In this document: positions 17,927 to 26,223 of the stretch, piece after piece
Position numbering within the stretch: the first letter of the stretch is position 1
Layout: each line of letters starts with the position of its first letter
Assembly (NCBI RefSeq): GCF_007751035.1
Contig: NZ_CP036433.1
Coordinates: forward strand, 1,593,001-1,657,000
Source: Lignipirellula cremea
Lineage (GTDB): Bacteria; Planctomycetota; Planctomycetia; Pirellulales; Pirellulaceae
Length of the DNA stretch: 64,000 nt
Direction of reading: 5' to 3'
Translations under genes and position numbers: made by a program
Notes under the pieces: model-generated
The model's database searches: none
What the model was told of the DNA's origin: nothing
Seen by the model: only the letters and a program-made list of their open reading frames with translations

Positions 17927-17950
17927 TAGTGGTGCGTCAAAACTTAATTT
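17927..17950. repeat. Probable terminal sequence of the IS630 remnant
   Basis: TA at 17927-17928 is followed by GTGGTGCGTCAAAACTTAAT, which resembles the ends of IS630-family elements that insert at TA dinucleotides. The opposite end was not found, in keeping with truncation of the element. Confidence 0.45.
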
Positions 17951-18520
17951 TAGGGTAGACCGACTTCAGTTTGCAGCGGGCGTCGTCGATGGGCATTTGC
18001 CAGTCGACGCCGCGCTGACGGGCGTTGACATCGCGGGACCAGGCGGCAATCTCCTTGGCCAGTTTCTTGATGCTGCCGATCCTTCGACCGCTCACATATT
18101 GTCGAGTAATGCAGCTGAGTTCGTTCTCGGCCATGTTCAACCAACTGCCGTGTTTCGGCGTGTAACACCACACGATGCGTTTCACTAAGGCGCGTGCGCG
18201 TGACGGTTCAAAGACTTCGTAAAAAGCGCAGCGCGTGTGCGTGTTGAGTTTATCGCACACCAGCGTGATCTTCTCACAGTCCGCATAACGTCCTTTCAGC
18301 AACTCGGCGACCAGTAAGGCCCAGTCCGCTTTGGTTTTCGTTTCTCGAGCATACGCGTGTCGCCAGCATGCCCGCGGTTCGGTGCACATGAAAATGTTGG
18401 CGACGCCCGCCCTTTCGTATTCGTAATCGACGCGCCGCGCATGCTCGCGTGTTTCCTCGATCGGCGTTTTGACGTCCTGGATTAATTGGACAGGCTGTTC
18501 ATCCATGCAAGGAACGAGGG
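17937..18520 (-). pseudogene. 5'-truncated IS630-family transposase
   Basis: The frame ending at 17937 encodes the C-terminal half of an IS630-family DDE transposase: CMDEQPVQLIQDVKTPI (first catalytic Asp), VDYEYERAGVANIFM, KITLVCDKLNTHT (second Asp) and YTPKHGSWLNMAENELSC (final Glu). A full-length member has about 150 more N-terminal residues with helix-turn-helix domains; here the family similarity stops near 18520, where an unrelated inverted-repeat segment begins. The open frame continues to 19025 but reads through that segment and is not transposase. The protein should be inactive. The VCDKLNTHT motif has Lys where Asn is common. Confidence 0.85.
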
Positions 18521-18659
18521 GAAAATAACTTCGGTTTGGTAAAACACCGAGGACGTTGCGGAGAGCGAGCCTGCTTGAAATCGCGTCGTGACCTGTGCCG
18601 TAAGAGCCAGTCTGGCCGAATTCATCAAGGACGATTCGCTGCCGACCGTCCCTTTGCGC

Positions 18660-18678
18660 CTTTGCGCCTTTGCGTGAG
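18660..18678 (+). repeat. CTTTGCGCCTTTGCGTGAG repeat, left arm
   Basis: This 19-mer is an exact inverted copy of 18769-18787 and is preceded by another CTTTGCGC unit. I recall the same word, which translates as SRKGAKAQR-like peptides in one frame, scattered through genomes of several phyla. That recollection was not checked here. Confidence 0.7.
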
Positions 18679-18768
18679 ATCCTCTTCGTGACAGGACCGC
18701 CAATCCGTCCTTGAACGGCGAGAAGAAAAAATGAGCCGATGGAAGAATTTCCCTCGCGTAAATGGGGA

Positions 18769-18787
18769 CTCACGCAAAGGCGCAAAG
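18769..18787 (-). repeat. CTTTGCGCCTTTGCGTGAG repeat, right arm
   Basis: CTCACGCAAAGGCGCAAAG is the perfect reverse complement of the left arm, 90 bases away. The two could fold into a long hairpin in RNA or cruciform DNA. Confidence 0.7.
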
Positions 18788-18904
18788 AAGGATGAAAAAG
18801 TGTGAGAATAAATTGGCCGCGACCCTTGGGGATGTCGCGTTTCAGACTCCGACCAGATGGGGGAATGGCCGAAGTTATTTTTCCCCGACTCCTAACTGGA
18901 CAAC

Positions 18905-19522
18905 TCACTTTGAACCAAAGCCACCCGCGCGGTCGATGCGGGACAGGGCGGCCTGGAGCGTTAGACACCTTGCCTGCGACGCAGGACGTAGTTGTTCCCG
19001 GACTTTCTGCGGATCGCCCGCACACGCTGCCAGAATGCGTAAGGACTCTTCAATACCATCGTTTTCGAGATCTTCACAAGTCAGTTCGTCGAGCGGATAG
19101 TCTGGCGATGGTGCATCGCATTTGCGGAGGTGGTAGTCACAGTATCGTGCGAGACCCACACTCAGAGCCCAAGCGGCTCCCGCCTCTTTTGCGGGTGTTT
19201 CGAACAAGATCGCGCGCAAGCCGTGGTGCAACGCCGCCAGTGGCTCCTTGACGTAGAAAGTCCGGCGCGTCGGCTCTCCGGTGACATCACTGGTTCTGAG
19301 CGCCGTCATGAGTTTCTCGATGCGATGCGACTCACCGCTGTGCGCCAGATTAGACCAGCCAGCTTCGAGAGCCTTGTCATAGATTGCCTTAGTTGGGGGC
19401 GATGCGAGTTGTTTAACAACCGGACGCACCCTTTCGGCGCACGCCATACAGAACGCCGCCGCATCGGACTTGGACAACTGGAACAGCCCCGACTCTTCCA
19501 TTTTCTGTTTGAGTGTCTTCAT
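18905..19522 (-). CDS. DUF416-like hypothetical protein, possible immunity protein
   Basis: The ATG at 19522 opens a 205-residue cytoplasmic protein (MKTLKQKMEESGLFQLSKSDAAAFCMACAERVRPVVKQ). The early AFCMACAERVRPV segment, followed by a helix ending in LEAGWSNLAHSG, recalls DUF416-type proteins (an AFxxxCxERxxPxY start), some of which act as immunity factors in toxin loci. The match is partial and from memory. The later part is helical with several Cys (YCDYHLRKCD, LTCEDLEND). No toxin gene is adjacent. It sits between the IS630 remnant and the IS4 element, so acquisition by transfer is plausible. No strong ribosome-binding site is seen. Confidence 0.6.
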   Translation of the reverse strand: MKTLKQKMEESGLFQLSKSDAAAFCMACAERVRPVVKQLASPPTKAIYDKALEAGWSNLAHSGESHRIEKLMTALRTSDVTGEPTRRTFYVKEPLAALHHGLRAILFETPAKEAGAAWALSVGLARYCDYHLRKCDAPSPDYPLDELTCEDLENDGIEESLRILAACAGDPQKVREQLRPASQARCLTLQAALSRIDRAGGFGSK

Positions 19523-19579
19523 AAGTGCATTGTACCGGCGGCAGATACCGGTCGCAAAATAAACCCGAAAGGGGCGGCC

Positions 19580-19651
19580 AGCAAAAGGGGCCACCCAGAT
19601 CTTGGCTCACTAATGGTCTCTGATCATCGAAGTCTGGGGGCCCCTTTGCCC
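19580..19651. repeat. GGGTGGC dispersed palindrome, copy 3, split by IS4
   Basis: The left arm (CAAAAGGGGCCACCCAGATC, from 19581) and the right arm (CGAAGTCTGGGGGCCCCTTT, from 19628) are imperfect inverted copies like those at 16541-16610. The IS4 element entered the right arm; the repeat sequence resumes at 21148. Confidence 0.65.
19642..19651 (+). repeat. IS4 target-site duplication, left
   Basis: CCCTTTGCCC stands directly before the left terminal repeat and recurs directly after the right one (21148-21157). Ten bases fits the IS4 family. Confidence 0.9.
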
Positions 19652-21147
19652 CAGGGCTTTAAAGCTAGCACTTCTTGCGTTTAGCAAGAATTTTGGCGGT
19701 GGAAACGTGGGGTTGGTCGTTCCGTTTGGTTCGCTTCGGCGGCGGGCGTTTTGGGCCGCGTTTGTGTTTCTGAAAGGCGGATAGACGCACGTTCCCCGCC
19801 AACTCCACTAACATTTTTGATAACTGTTTCAGCGTCAAAGGCGACAGCGCTTCGCGCCATTCATCTTCCGGGATGGCGATCATCATGCCGCGCCACACCA
19901 TGCTCATTTCATCCGCCATGTAGTAGAAGGAAAAATTCTTCTCAATCTTTTCCACGCCGTGCGCCGCCCGCAGCGCGGCTTTCACTACAGCCAACGCATT
20001 GAAAATCACCAGTCCCAGGCTAAAACCGAATAACGCCGCCGGCGGATAGCCCAGCGTGTTGATCTCGTTGTTGAGCGACAGTCGCAGTTCGTTGAAGGCG
20101 GCTTCAATGCTCCAGCGCGTGCGGTATGTGTCAGAGATTGTCACTGCGTCGACGTCCGCCGGCAGATTGGAAAGGATGTGAATCTCCTGTTCTCCGCCAC
20201 GGCCCGATTGGAACAATTCGACGCTGATGCGGCGAGCCGGCAGCTTGGCGCCAAAGTCGTCGGTGATCAGAATGGACTGCTCGAAGACTTGGCCCGTTTC
20301 GCTTTCGCCCCGTAAAACACGGTCTCCCGTGGGCTTCCAGCGGACATTCGCGGCGTGTTGCCGAATGACGAAAAACGCTTCATTCAAGGCGATCTCTTGG
20401 AGGAACACCGACGTGCAGAAATTGCGATCGGCGACCCACACCTCGCCTGGCACCAAGCGATTGATCAACTCGATCAGCAGCGAACGCTCTTGCGCATGGC
20501 CGTCTTCCGCCAGTTCCACATCGTCGATGAGACCGAGTTGGGGGTCGAGCACCGCCAGCACCACGCCTGGCAAAGGACCGGCGGCGATGGTCCGTAACTC
20601 CTGGATGCGATGCTGCGTGGCGCCGGGATGATTGCCGTCCAGGATGCGCACGCGATAACCGGGCAACAGGCTGGGACGGGCGCTGTTCATCGGCTCGATC
20701 AGTTCCCGAAACAGCGTCGCCGTCTCGCGCACCAACGCGGCGGACACCAGCGGCTCAACGCCGTTGAGTTTGTCATAGACGCTGTTCACGGAGACGGAGA
20801 TATCTTGCTTGCAAGCTTGATAAGCGGCGTTGGTGCTTTTGCGAGTTTTGGCGACCACCATGCCCATCAAATTGACCAACACCGAAAACGACAATTCCGA
20901 CACCCGTTGCGACACAGCATGGTCGGCGAAGATCTGATCCAACCGATCCGGCGTCAAGGCCGCACCGAGCGCCGCTTTGGTCATGACGGGGATGGGACCC
21001 TCCTTTTCAAACCGCGCAAACACCTCGCCGAGAATCATGATACGCCTCCGAATTGCCGTAAATGGTTAGTTCTACTGCAATTATTGCAATCCGAGCCAAC
21101 GCGTCACCCCACACCGCCGGGGAGGTGGTGCTAGCTTTAAAGCCCTG
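19652..21147 (-). mobile_element. Complete IS4-family insertion sequence, 1496 bp
   Basis: The element is bounded by perfect 20-bp inverted repeats (CAGGGCTTTAAAGCTAGCAC at 19652-19671 and its reverse complement at 21128-21147) and flanked by 10-bp direct repeats CCCTTTGCCC. It encodes one intact transposase. The duplicated target still matches perfectly, which suggests a recent insertion. It landed in one arm of a dispersed palindrome. Confidence 0.93.
19665..21038 (-). CDS. IS4-family transposase
   Basis: A 457-residue DDE transposase. The catalytic residues are visible as D134 (ILDGNHPGATQHR), D204 (VWVADRNF) and E312 in the family signature YRTRWSIEAAFNELR, where Y305, R308, E312 and R319 follow the Y-2-R-3-E-6-K/R pattern of IS4. 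The N-terminal VSQRVSELSFSVLVNLM and the Lys-rich C-terminal tail (KHKRGPKRPPPKRTKRND) are typical. The ATG at 21038 has GGAGG nine bases upstream. The stop lies inside the left terminal repeat. The frame is complete, so the element may still be active. Confidence 0.95.
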   Translation of the reverse strand: MILGEVFARFEKEGPIPVMTKAALGAALTPDRLDQIFADHAVSQRVSELSFSVLVNLMGMVVAKTRKSTNAAYQACKQDISVSVNSVYDKLNGVEPLVSAALVRETATLFRELIEPMNSARPSLLPGYRVRILDGNHPGATQHRIQELRTIAAGPLPGVVLAVLDPQLGLIDDVELAEDGHAQERSLLIELINRLVPGEVWVADRNFCTSVFLQEIALNEAFFVIRQHAANVRWKPTGDRVLRGESETGQVFEQSILITDDFGAKLPARRISVELFQSGRGGEQEIHILSNLPADVDAVTISDTYRTRWSIEAAFNELRLSLNNEINTLGYPPAALFGFSLGLVIFNALAVVKAALRAAHGVEKIEKNFSFYYMADEMSMVWRGMMIAIPEDEWREALSPLTLKQLSKMLVELAGNVRLSAFQKHKRGPKRPPPKRTKRNDQPHVSTAKILAKRKKC

Positions 21148-21157
21148 CCCTTTGCCC
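21148..21157 (+). repeat. IS4 target-site duplication, right
   Basis: CCCTTTGCCC, identical to 19642-19651, directly follows the right inverted repeat. Confidence 0.9.
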
Positions 21158-21281
21158 CTTGGTGGCCTGTTTTGCTTGCGTGATGGACTCGCCCTGCCGT
21201 TGTTGAGGTAAGACGGCACAAAATGGATGACTGACTGCTAGAATGCCATTGACCGTTGGCAGGTGCTTTTGGGAGAGGCAA

Positions 21282-21803
21282 ATGGATCCAGCAGAGTTTC
21301 AACGCATCGACGACGAAGTAGACAAGGTGGCGGAGGCCGTCGACGAATTGCTCAACAGTGAGGCCGCTCAACCACTGAAGAAGGCATTGGCTGATCTGTA
21401 TAATTCGGGCGGAAAACGCTACTCAGCCAGTTTGAATATCGTTGTGGCTATATTCGACGAGGTGGCGGAGCGAGGGATGTCGCTGCTGACCACTGGCGTT
21501 GGCGTGTCGGAAGCCGGAGAGATTTTTCGAACATGGGGCGATTCTTCACCGCAGCGATACATCACTGACGGCGAGATTCAAGTGGCGCCCCACAACTACT
21601 GCCCGCGGTGCTGGGGTGAGTGGGACTTCAAGCTTGAACATCGAGAGTGCCGGCATTGCGGCGCCGTCATGGGCGAGCACGTCAAACTGCTGCTGGACAG
21701 CGATGTTTGTCCGCACTGCGAGGCGGGAAAGATTTCCGCCTCATCGCCAAAATGCGACCAGTGCGGATTTGAAGTTGATCCAAAGCTGGCGGTGTGGGGT
21801 TAA
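21282..21803 (+). CDS. Hypothetical protein with two zinc ribbons
   Basis: The ATG at 21282 follows GGGAGAGG and gives 173 residues. The N-terminal 100 residues are acidic and helical (MDPAEFQRIDDEVDKVAEAVDELLN). Two four-Cys clusters follow: C107/C110 with C123/C126 (CPRCWGEW, CRHCG) and C143/C146 with C158/C161 (CPHCEAGK, CDQCG), both consistent with zinc ribbons. There is no signal peptide. I do not recognise a characterised family. It begins 125 bp from the IS4 target duplication and may belong to the same accessory patch. Confidence 0.7.
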   Translation: MDPAEFQRIDDEVDKVAEAVDELLNSEAAQPLKKALADLYNSGGKRYSASLNIVVAIFDEVAERGMSLLTTGVGVSEAGEIFRTWGDSSPQRYITDGEIQVAPHNYCPRCWGEWDFKLEHRECRHCGAVMGEHVKLLLDSDVCPHCEAGKISASSPKCDQCGFEVDPKLAVWG

Positions 21804-22052
21804 ACTGTTCCACGGTAGCACCTTCCGGCGCAGTCCCGTTCTCCCATGCAGGGCGCGGAACCGAAAGAGGCGTCCAGATTCAGAGACGCTCAATTTTTAT
21901 AGAATCGGCGGGGTTGATGAGCCAGAGTCGGGACGGCCCTGGTGCTGCGCCGAATCGCTCTATAATGGCTGGCTCTACTTCCGGGGCCGCTTCCTCTGTG
22001 CTGGGCGGCTGCTTGCCTGGCGGAGACGATTTGGCTTGAGGAGTTGGTCGAT

Positions 22053-23150
22053 ATGTGGATCTGGATTCTGCGAATTTTCGGCGTGCTGGGGATTGTACTC
22101 AGCCTGCTTCCGCTGTTGCCGACCGGGTTTTGGTTTGTGCGTGGCTGGGATCTTCCGCGGTTTCAACTGGCTATGGTGCTGCTCGTTCTGCTGGCGGTGA
22201 CCGTCGCGATTCGAGCGCGCTTCCCGTCGACGACGGAGCTGTGTGCATGGCTGACGTTGTTGAGTCTGGTGTTCCTCTGGCAAGCCGCTCACGTGGTTCC
22301 GTTTACGCCGTTGTGGACGAAGGAGGTCCAAACAGCGAGGATCGACCAGGACGCTTTTCGGTTGCTCACCGTCAACCTGGATTATGAGAGCGATGCTTAT
22401 GACGTGGTTGCCGGCGAAATACTCGCCCTCGATCCCGACGTTCTGGTGCTGGTGGAAATTGACCAGGGCTGGCAGGACGGCCTGTCGCGCGTGCGCAGTG
22501 AATACCCGTTCGCCCAGGAGGAGATTCGCGGCGAAGGTTTGGGGATGGCCATCTGGAGCAAATGGCCGCTGCAGAAATCGCGGACGCGTTTTCTGGTGGA
22601 AGATCGCCGCCCTACCATTTGGACGGAGGTTGTTTTTGAAAACGCCGTGGTCAATCTGGTGGCCGTCCATCCCACGCCGCCGGGTTTGCGGGATTCGACC
22701 GGGGAAGAGCGACGCGACAGTCGCGTCCGCGACGCCGAGCTAGTGCTGGTAGCCAGGGAGATCGCTGATCGCCCTGCGGAGTCCTGGATTGTCGCTGGCG
22801 ACTTCAACGACGTCGCATGGTCGCACACGACACGACTCTTCCAGCGGCTCAGCGGCCTGCGCGACCCGCGCGTCGGCCGCAGCTTCATGGGCACCTTTCC
22901 TGCCGACTATCCGTTCCTGCGCGTGCCGATCGATCACGTGTTTGTCTCGGACGCCTTTGCGGTGAAAGAGCTGGCCCGGCACAAAATCACCGGTTCCGAT
23001 CACTTCGGCGTATCCGCCTCGCTGGTCATCGAAAACAAGTCGGCGGGCGTGACGCCGGAGCCCCAGGGCGACGACCACCAGGAAGCCGCAGAAATCGTCG
23101 AAGAAGGAAAGCAGGACGCCGAAGAACGGGACGTCTCGCCAGAAAGGTAA
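22053..23150 (+). CDS. Membrane-anchored endonuclease/exonuclease/phosphatase family protein
   Basis: A 365-residue protein from the ATG at 22053, ten bases after GAGGAG. Three hydrophobic helices (about residues 4-22, 38-56 and 63-82) anchor the N-terminus. From 102 the endonuclease/exonuclease/phosphatase fold follows with its motifs in order: N108 (LTVNLDYE), E135 (LVLVEID), H206 (AVHPTPP), GDFND with D250 and N252, IDHVF (D294, H295) and GSDHFGV (D316, H317). The catalytic set is complete, so phosphodiesterase or nuclease activity is likely, probably on the outer face of the membrane. The acidic C-terminal tail is poorly conserved. A TATAAT at 21961 may be part of its promoter. Confidence 0.85.
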   Translation: MWIWILRIFGVLGIVLSLLPLLPTGFWFVRGWDLPRFQLAMVLLVLLAVTVAIRARFPSTTELCAWLTLLSLVFLWQAAHVVPFTPLWTKEVQTARIDQDAFRLLTVNLDYESDAYDVVAGEILALDPDVLVLVEIDQGWQDGLSRVRSEYPFAQEEIRGEGLGMAIWSKWPLQKSRTRFLVEDRRPTIWTEVVFENAVVNLVAVHPTPPGLRDSTGEERRDSRVRDAELVLVAREIADRPAESWIVAGDFNDVAWSHTTRLFQRLSGLRDPRVGRSFMGTFPADYPFLRVPIDHVFVSDAFAVKELARHKITGSDHFGVSASLVIENKSAGVTPEPQGDDHQEAAEIVEEGKQDAEERDVSPER

Positions 23151-23233
23151 AGCAGGGCCGGGCGAATCATCCCCATTTCACCATCCCCAAAGAATGAGCG
23201 ACGTATGACTGTCGGAAATCGACGGATCGTCGT

Positions 23234-23275
23234 CTTTCACTTCGTGAAAGAACGCGTACTTTCGCGGAGCGAAAG
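23234..23275. repeat. CTTTC-hairpin dispersed repeat, copy A
   Basis: Two adjacent hairpins, CTTTCAC-TTC-GTGAAAG (23234-23250) and CTTTCGC-GGA-GCGAAAG (23259-23275), are joined by AACGCGTA. Related units recur at 37705, 40627, 41323, 41367, 42000 and 51883, always between genes. Confidence 0.8.
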
Positions 23276-23354
23276 GCGACCTTCTGCGTCTTCACTTTCG
23301 CAAAACGACGATACCGGAATCACCAGGTAATTTCGCTCGCGATCCAACGACAAG

Positions 23355-23699
23355 GTGATGATCATTAATTCAAACGCATTCATTGAACCGATCATTGACA
23401 TTGCCAACCTGCGAGCGTTCGTGGACTTTGTCTCGCATCTTGGAAATACGGTACTGTCTCCGGAGGATTGGAACCTGCTGGTCGCGGGTGTGAATGCCTC
23501 GGATATAGAAACAGGCGATCGGTTTGAATTCAACCTGACAGGCGACACAGAAGACTCCTGCTCCAGTTTTGCAAGCGAGCGCGGACATGACTTTCACAAA
23601 GTTCACGTTCAGATTTATTGCTCGGATTGGATGGCGCTCAAGATCAACACTGCCGCCGAGATCATGGCGAACTACAAGCTGGAACCTCTCTCCGACTGA
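23355..23699 (+). CDS. Small hypothetical protein
   Basis: A 114-residue frame from ATG at 23355 (a second ATG follows immediately), with AAGGTG just upstream at rather short spacing. The product is soluble and acidic, without signal peptide, membrane segment or recognisable motif (NLRAFVDFVSHLGNTVLSPEDWN, later VHVQIYCSDWMALKINTAAEIM). Its composition resembles a real globular protein more than a shadow frame, and no longer gene overlaps it. It follows copy A of the dispersed hairpin repeat and converges with the PSD1 cytochrome gene 31 bp away. The function is unknown. Confidence 0.55.
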   Translation: MMIINSNAFIEPIIDIANLRAFVDFVSHLGNTVLSPEDWNLLVAGVNASDIETGDRFEFNLTGDTEDSCSSFASERGHDFHKVHVQIYCSDWMALKINTAAEIMANYKLEPLSD

Positions 23700-23730
23700 A
23701 CCAAAAATCGGTGGAATGGGGCAGGTAAAG

Positions 23731-25956
23731 TTACGGCAGGAACAGGAACTCGCTGCTGTTGAAGAGTACGCGGCACAGGGCGGGCAGGCCGTGCTGCTGG
23801 ACGACCTGCAGCGAGGCGGCCGCTTCGCTTGCTCGGGGCGGACGGGCGAGCGTTAGCTGGAACGCCTGCTCGATCTGGGCGACGGGCGAGGCGCCGGCTT
23901 CCGCTTTCACACGCTCGGCCAGACGCTGCGACTGGTCGACGAGGAAAGGGCTGTTGAACAGGTTTAACGCCTGGATTGCGGTCGTTGACTGGCTGCGTAA
24001 CGGCGTTGCCTGACCGGCGTCGGGGCAGTCAAAGGCGCCGAACACGGGGGCGGATTCCATCCGGATTTTATGGGCGTAAATCATGCGCCTTTTTTCCGCC
24101 GGGCCGAAGACTTCCAGCGGGGGAAAGCCGGACAGGCCGCCTCGTTTCTCGAAAAAGTCGAAGCCGGGTCCGCCCATCTGCAGTTCCAGTTCTCCGCTGC
24201 ACTGCAGGATGCTGTCGCGGATCGCTTCGGCTTCGATCCGGCGGGTCGGATAGCGCCAGAGCAGACGGTTGTCGCCATCGCGGGCGGCCGCTTCGGGTCG
24301 GAATCGCGAGGCCTGCTGGTACGTTTCGCTTAGCACGATCCGGCGATGCAAATACTTGATCGACCAGCCGCTGTCGATCAGTTCCTGGGCCAGCCAGTCC
24401 AGCAACTCGGGGTGCGACGGCGCTGCGCCGTTGAGGCCAAAGTCGCTGGGCGTTTCCACCAGGCCGGCGCCAAAATGGTGCTGCCAGATCCGGTTCGCCA
24501 TGACCCGGGCCGTGAGCGGATTGGCTGGACTGGCGATCCAGGCGGCCAGCGCCTGGCGCCGTTCCGGTTCACTGGCGACCGGGTCGAGCGGAACGGAACC
24601 GAGAATGGCCGGGACGCCGGGGCCGACTGCTTTCCCCGGTTGTTCGGGGTCGCCCCGTTTCAGGACGGACGTCGTGTCGGGCTCGCGAAACTTGCCGGCG
24701 TACACCAGGTTCGCCGCGGGTTCTTTGCCGGCGGTTTTCTTGCCTGGCGGTTCTTTGGCGGACAGCTTGCTGGCGGACGGTTCCTGGCCCAGCTTGCGAT
24801 CGCCGTAGTCGACGCCGGCGAAGAACGCCTGCATGGCGTAGTAGTCTTCGTGCCGGATCGGGTCGAACTTGTGGTCGTGGCAGCGGGCGCAACCGACGGT
24901 CAGGCCCAGGAAGGTGGCGCTCACGCCGACGACAATCTCATCCAGGGCGTCCTGCCGGGCGAGCCGCTTGGAGGCCTCGTCCTTGCCGATCTGCCCCGGC
25001 AACAGGGCGGGCGCGGCGACCAGAAAGCCGGTCGCCGCATCGACGCCCAGCTGATCACCGGTCAGCTGCTCGGTGAGAAAGCGATCATACGGCGTGTCCT
25101 GGTTGAACGCGCGGATGACATAATCGCGATATGGCCAGGCGTGCGGGCGGGGCGTATTCACTTCGTAGCCATGCGTATCGGCGTAGCGGACCAGGTCCAG
25201 CCAGTGCTGGGCCCAGCGTTCGCCGTAGCGGGGACTGGCCAGCAGGTAGTCGAGCAAAGCGGTCGCACCCTGTTTCCGGTCTTGCTGCAGTCGCGGCAGC
25301 CAGACGGAGATCTCCGCCGGCGTCGGCGGTAGGCCGTGCAGATCGAAGAACATGCGGCGCAGCAGGGACGTGGCGTCGGCTGGCGGCGAACGTTCGAGAC
25401 CTTGTTCCTGCAGACGTTCCTCGATCCACGCATCGACCGACCGTGAAGGCAGCAGGCGCTCCGCCGTCGGGACGTGATCCGGCGACACGCCAGGCGGTGG
25501 GACCGCGAGCGATTGGAACGCCCAGTGGTTGCGCGGGTCGCGTTGTGGGGTTTCGTTGCGGGGGGCGGGGGCTCCGGCGGCGATCCAGCGGCGGAGCAGC
25601 GATTGCTCGGCGGCGGTGAGCGGCTCGCCTTTGGGCGGCATCCGTTCGTCTGCGTTGGCGGCAACACGTTCCAGGATCAGGCTGTCGTCGGGCTGGCGGG
25701 CCTGGAGGGCGGGACCGCTGTCGCCGCCCTGGAGCAAGGCGGCGGCTGTATCGGTGCGCAGGCCGGCCTCCTGGCGCAGCGGCCCATGGCAGGACCAGCA
25801 TTTCCGTTTGAGCAGCGGCCTGATCTGCTGGGTGTAGTCGACCTCGGCGGCCTGGAGTCGGTGGATTCCGGGCAGCAGCAAGAGCAGCAAAACGATCGCT
25901 TTCCCCCCGATTTCCGGAGAGAATCGGGTTAATGGAAAGGGCCGTCGGTGGGGCAT
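23731..25956 (-). CDS. DUF1549/DUF1553 planctomycete cytochrome (PSD1 type)
   Basis: A 741-residue exported protein. After the signal peptide comes the cytochrome-like segment [15 protein letters not shown], with CxxCH at 53-57 and the downstream MPPKGEPL typical of the planctomycete cytochrome C domain. DUF1549 follows ([49 protein letters not shown]), with a second CARCH at 356-360 in [17 protein letters not shown]1553 closes the protein ([29 protein letters not shown], later [20 protein letters not shown]). It is shorter than many relatives because no LamG-like insert is present. The usual DUF1501 partner is not adjacent, though two DUF1501 genes lie 25 and 32 kb away. The start lacks a clear ribosome-binding site. 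Confidence 0.93.
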   Translation of the reverse strand: MPHRRPFPLTRFSPEIGGKAIVLLLLLLPGIHRLQAAEVDYTQQIRPLLKRKCWSCHGPLRQEAGLRTDTAAALLQGGDSGPALQARQPDDSLILERVAANADERMPPKGEPLTAAEQSLLRRWIAAGAPAPRNETPQRDPRNHWAFQSLAVPPPGVSPDHVPTAERLLPSRSVDAWIEERLQEQGLERSPPADATSLLRRMFFDLHGLPPTPAEISVWLPRLQQDRKQGATALLDYLLASPRYGERWAQHWLDLVRYADTHGYEVNTPRPHAWPYRDYVIRAFNQDTPYDRFLTEQLTGDQLGVDAATGFLVAAPALLPGQIGKDEASKRLARQDALDEIVVGVSATFLGLTVGCARCHDHKFDPIRHEDYYAMQAFFAGVDYGDRKLGQEPSASKLSAKEPPGKKTAGKEPAANLVYAGKFREPDTTSVLKRGDPEQPGKAVGPGVPAILGSVPLDPVASEPERRQALAAWIASPANPLTARVMANRIWQHHFGAGLVETPSDFGLNGAAPSHPELLDWLAQELIDSGWSIKYLHRRIVLSETYQQASRFRPEAAARDGDNRLLWRYPTRRIEAEAIRDSILQCSGELELQMGGPGFDFFEKRGGLSGFPPLEVFGPAEKRRMIYAHKIRMESAPVFGAFDCPDAGQATPLRSQSTTAIQALNLFNSPFLVDQSQRLAERVKAEAGASPVAQIEQAFQLTLARPPRASEAAASLQVVQQHGLPALCRVLFNSSEFLFLP

Positions 25957-26170
25957 GGGGAGATCGCCGGGGCGGTTGTCTGCGGGGGAGAAGTTCCCCT
26001 AGTATACTGTTTGGCGAGGAGCATGCAGCCCTTTTGCGGGTGGGACGGGCATTCCCTGCGACGAGTCGTCAAGAGGCGAAACGGGCGATTGGTGCTGGAA
26101 ACGTTCGTCCTTCTTTACAGAGTAGTTTTCATCCTTCACAATACGCATGACAAAGTTACCGAAAACATCA

Positions 26171-26204
26171 GCGGCCTCTCGGTGGAGCGGCCGCGATTTT
26201 TTTT
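26171..26204 (+). terminator. Terminator-like hairpin in the greA leader
   Basis: GCGGCC (26171-26176) pairs with GGCCGC (26189-26194) around a 12-base loop and is followed two bases later by eight T residues (26197-26204). It ends only 19 bases before the greA ATG, so it could act as an attenuator or generate a short leader RNA. Confidence 0.6.
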
Positions 26205-26223
26205 GTTGATACGGAGCGACAAA

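Larger units (their letters stand above)
18514..18891. mobile_element. MITE-like segment with nested inverted repeats
   Basis: GGGGAAAATAACTTCGG near 18518 is matched, inverted and with one extra A, by CCGAAGTTATTTTTCCCC ending near 18887. Inside lie a perfect 19-base inverted pair (18660-18678 and 18769-18787). The segment has no gene of its own and begins exactly where the IS630 transposase similarity stops. I infer a non-autonomous insertion or a composite of dispersed repeats. No target duplication was identified, so the ends are approximate. Confidence 0.5.

Noticed and set aside
18521-19025. Upstream part of the open frame of the IS630 transposase
   Set aside because: It reads through the inverted-repeat segment and does not resemble the N-terminal half of IS630 transposases.
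25948-26223. In-frame upstream extension of greA
   Set aside because: It runs through the terminator-like hairpin, and GreA homology starts at the ATG at 26224.
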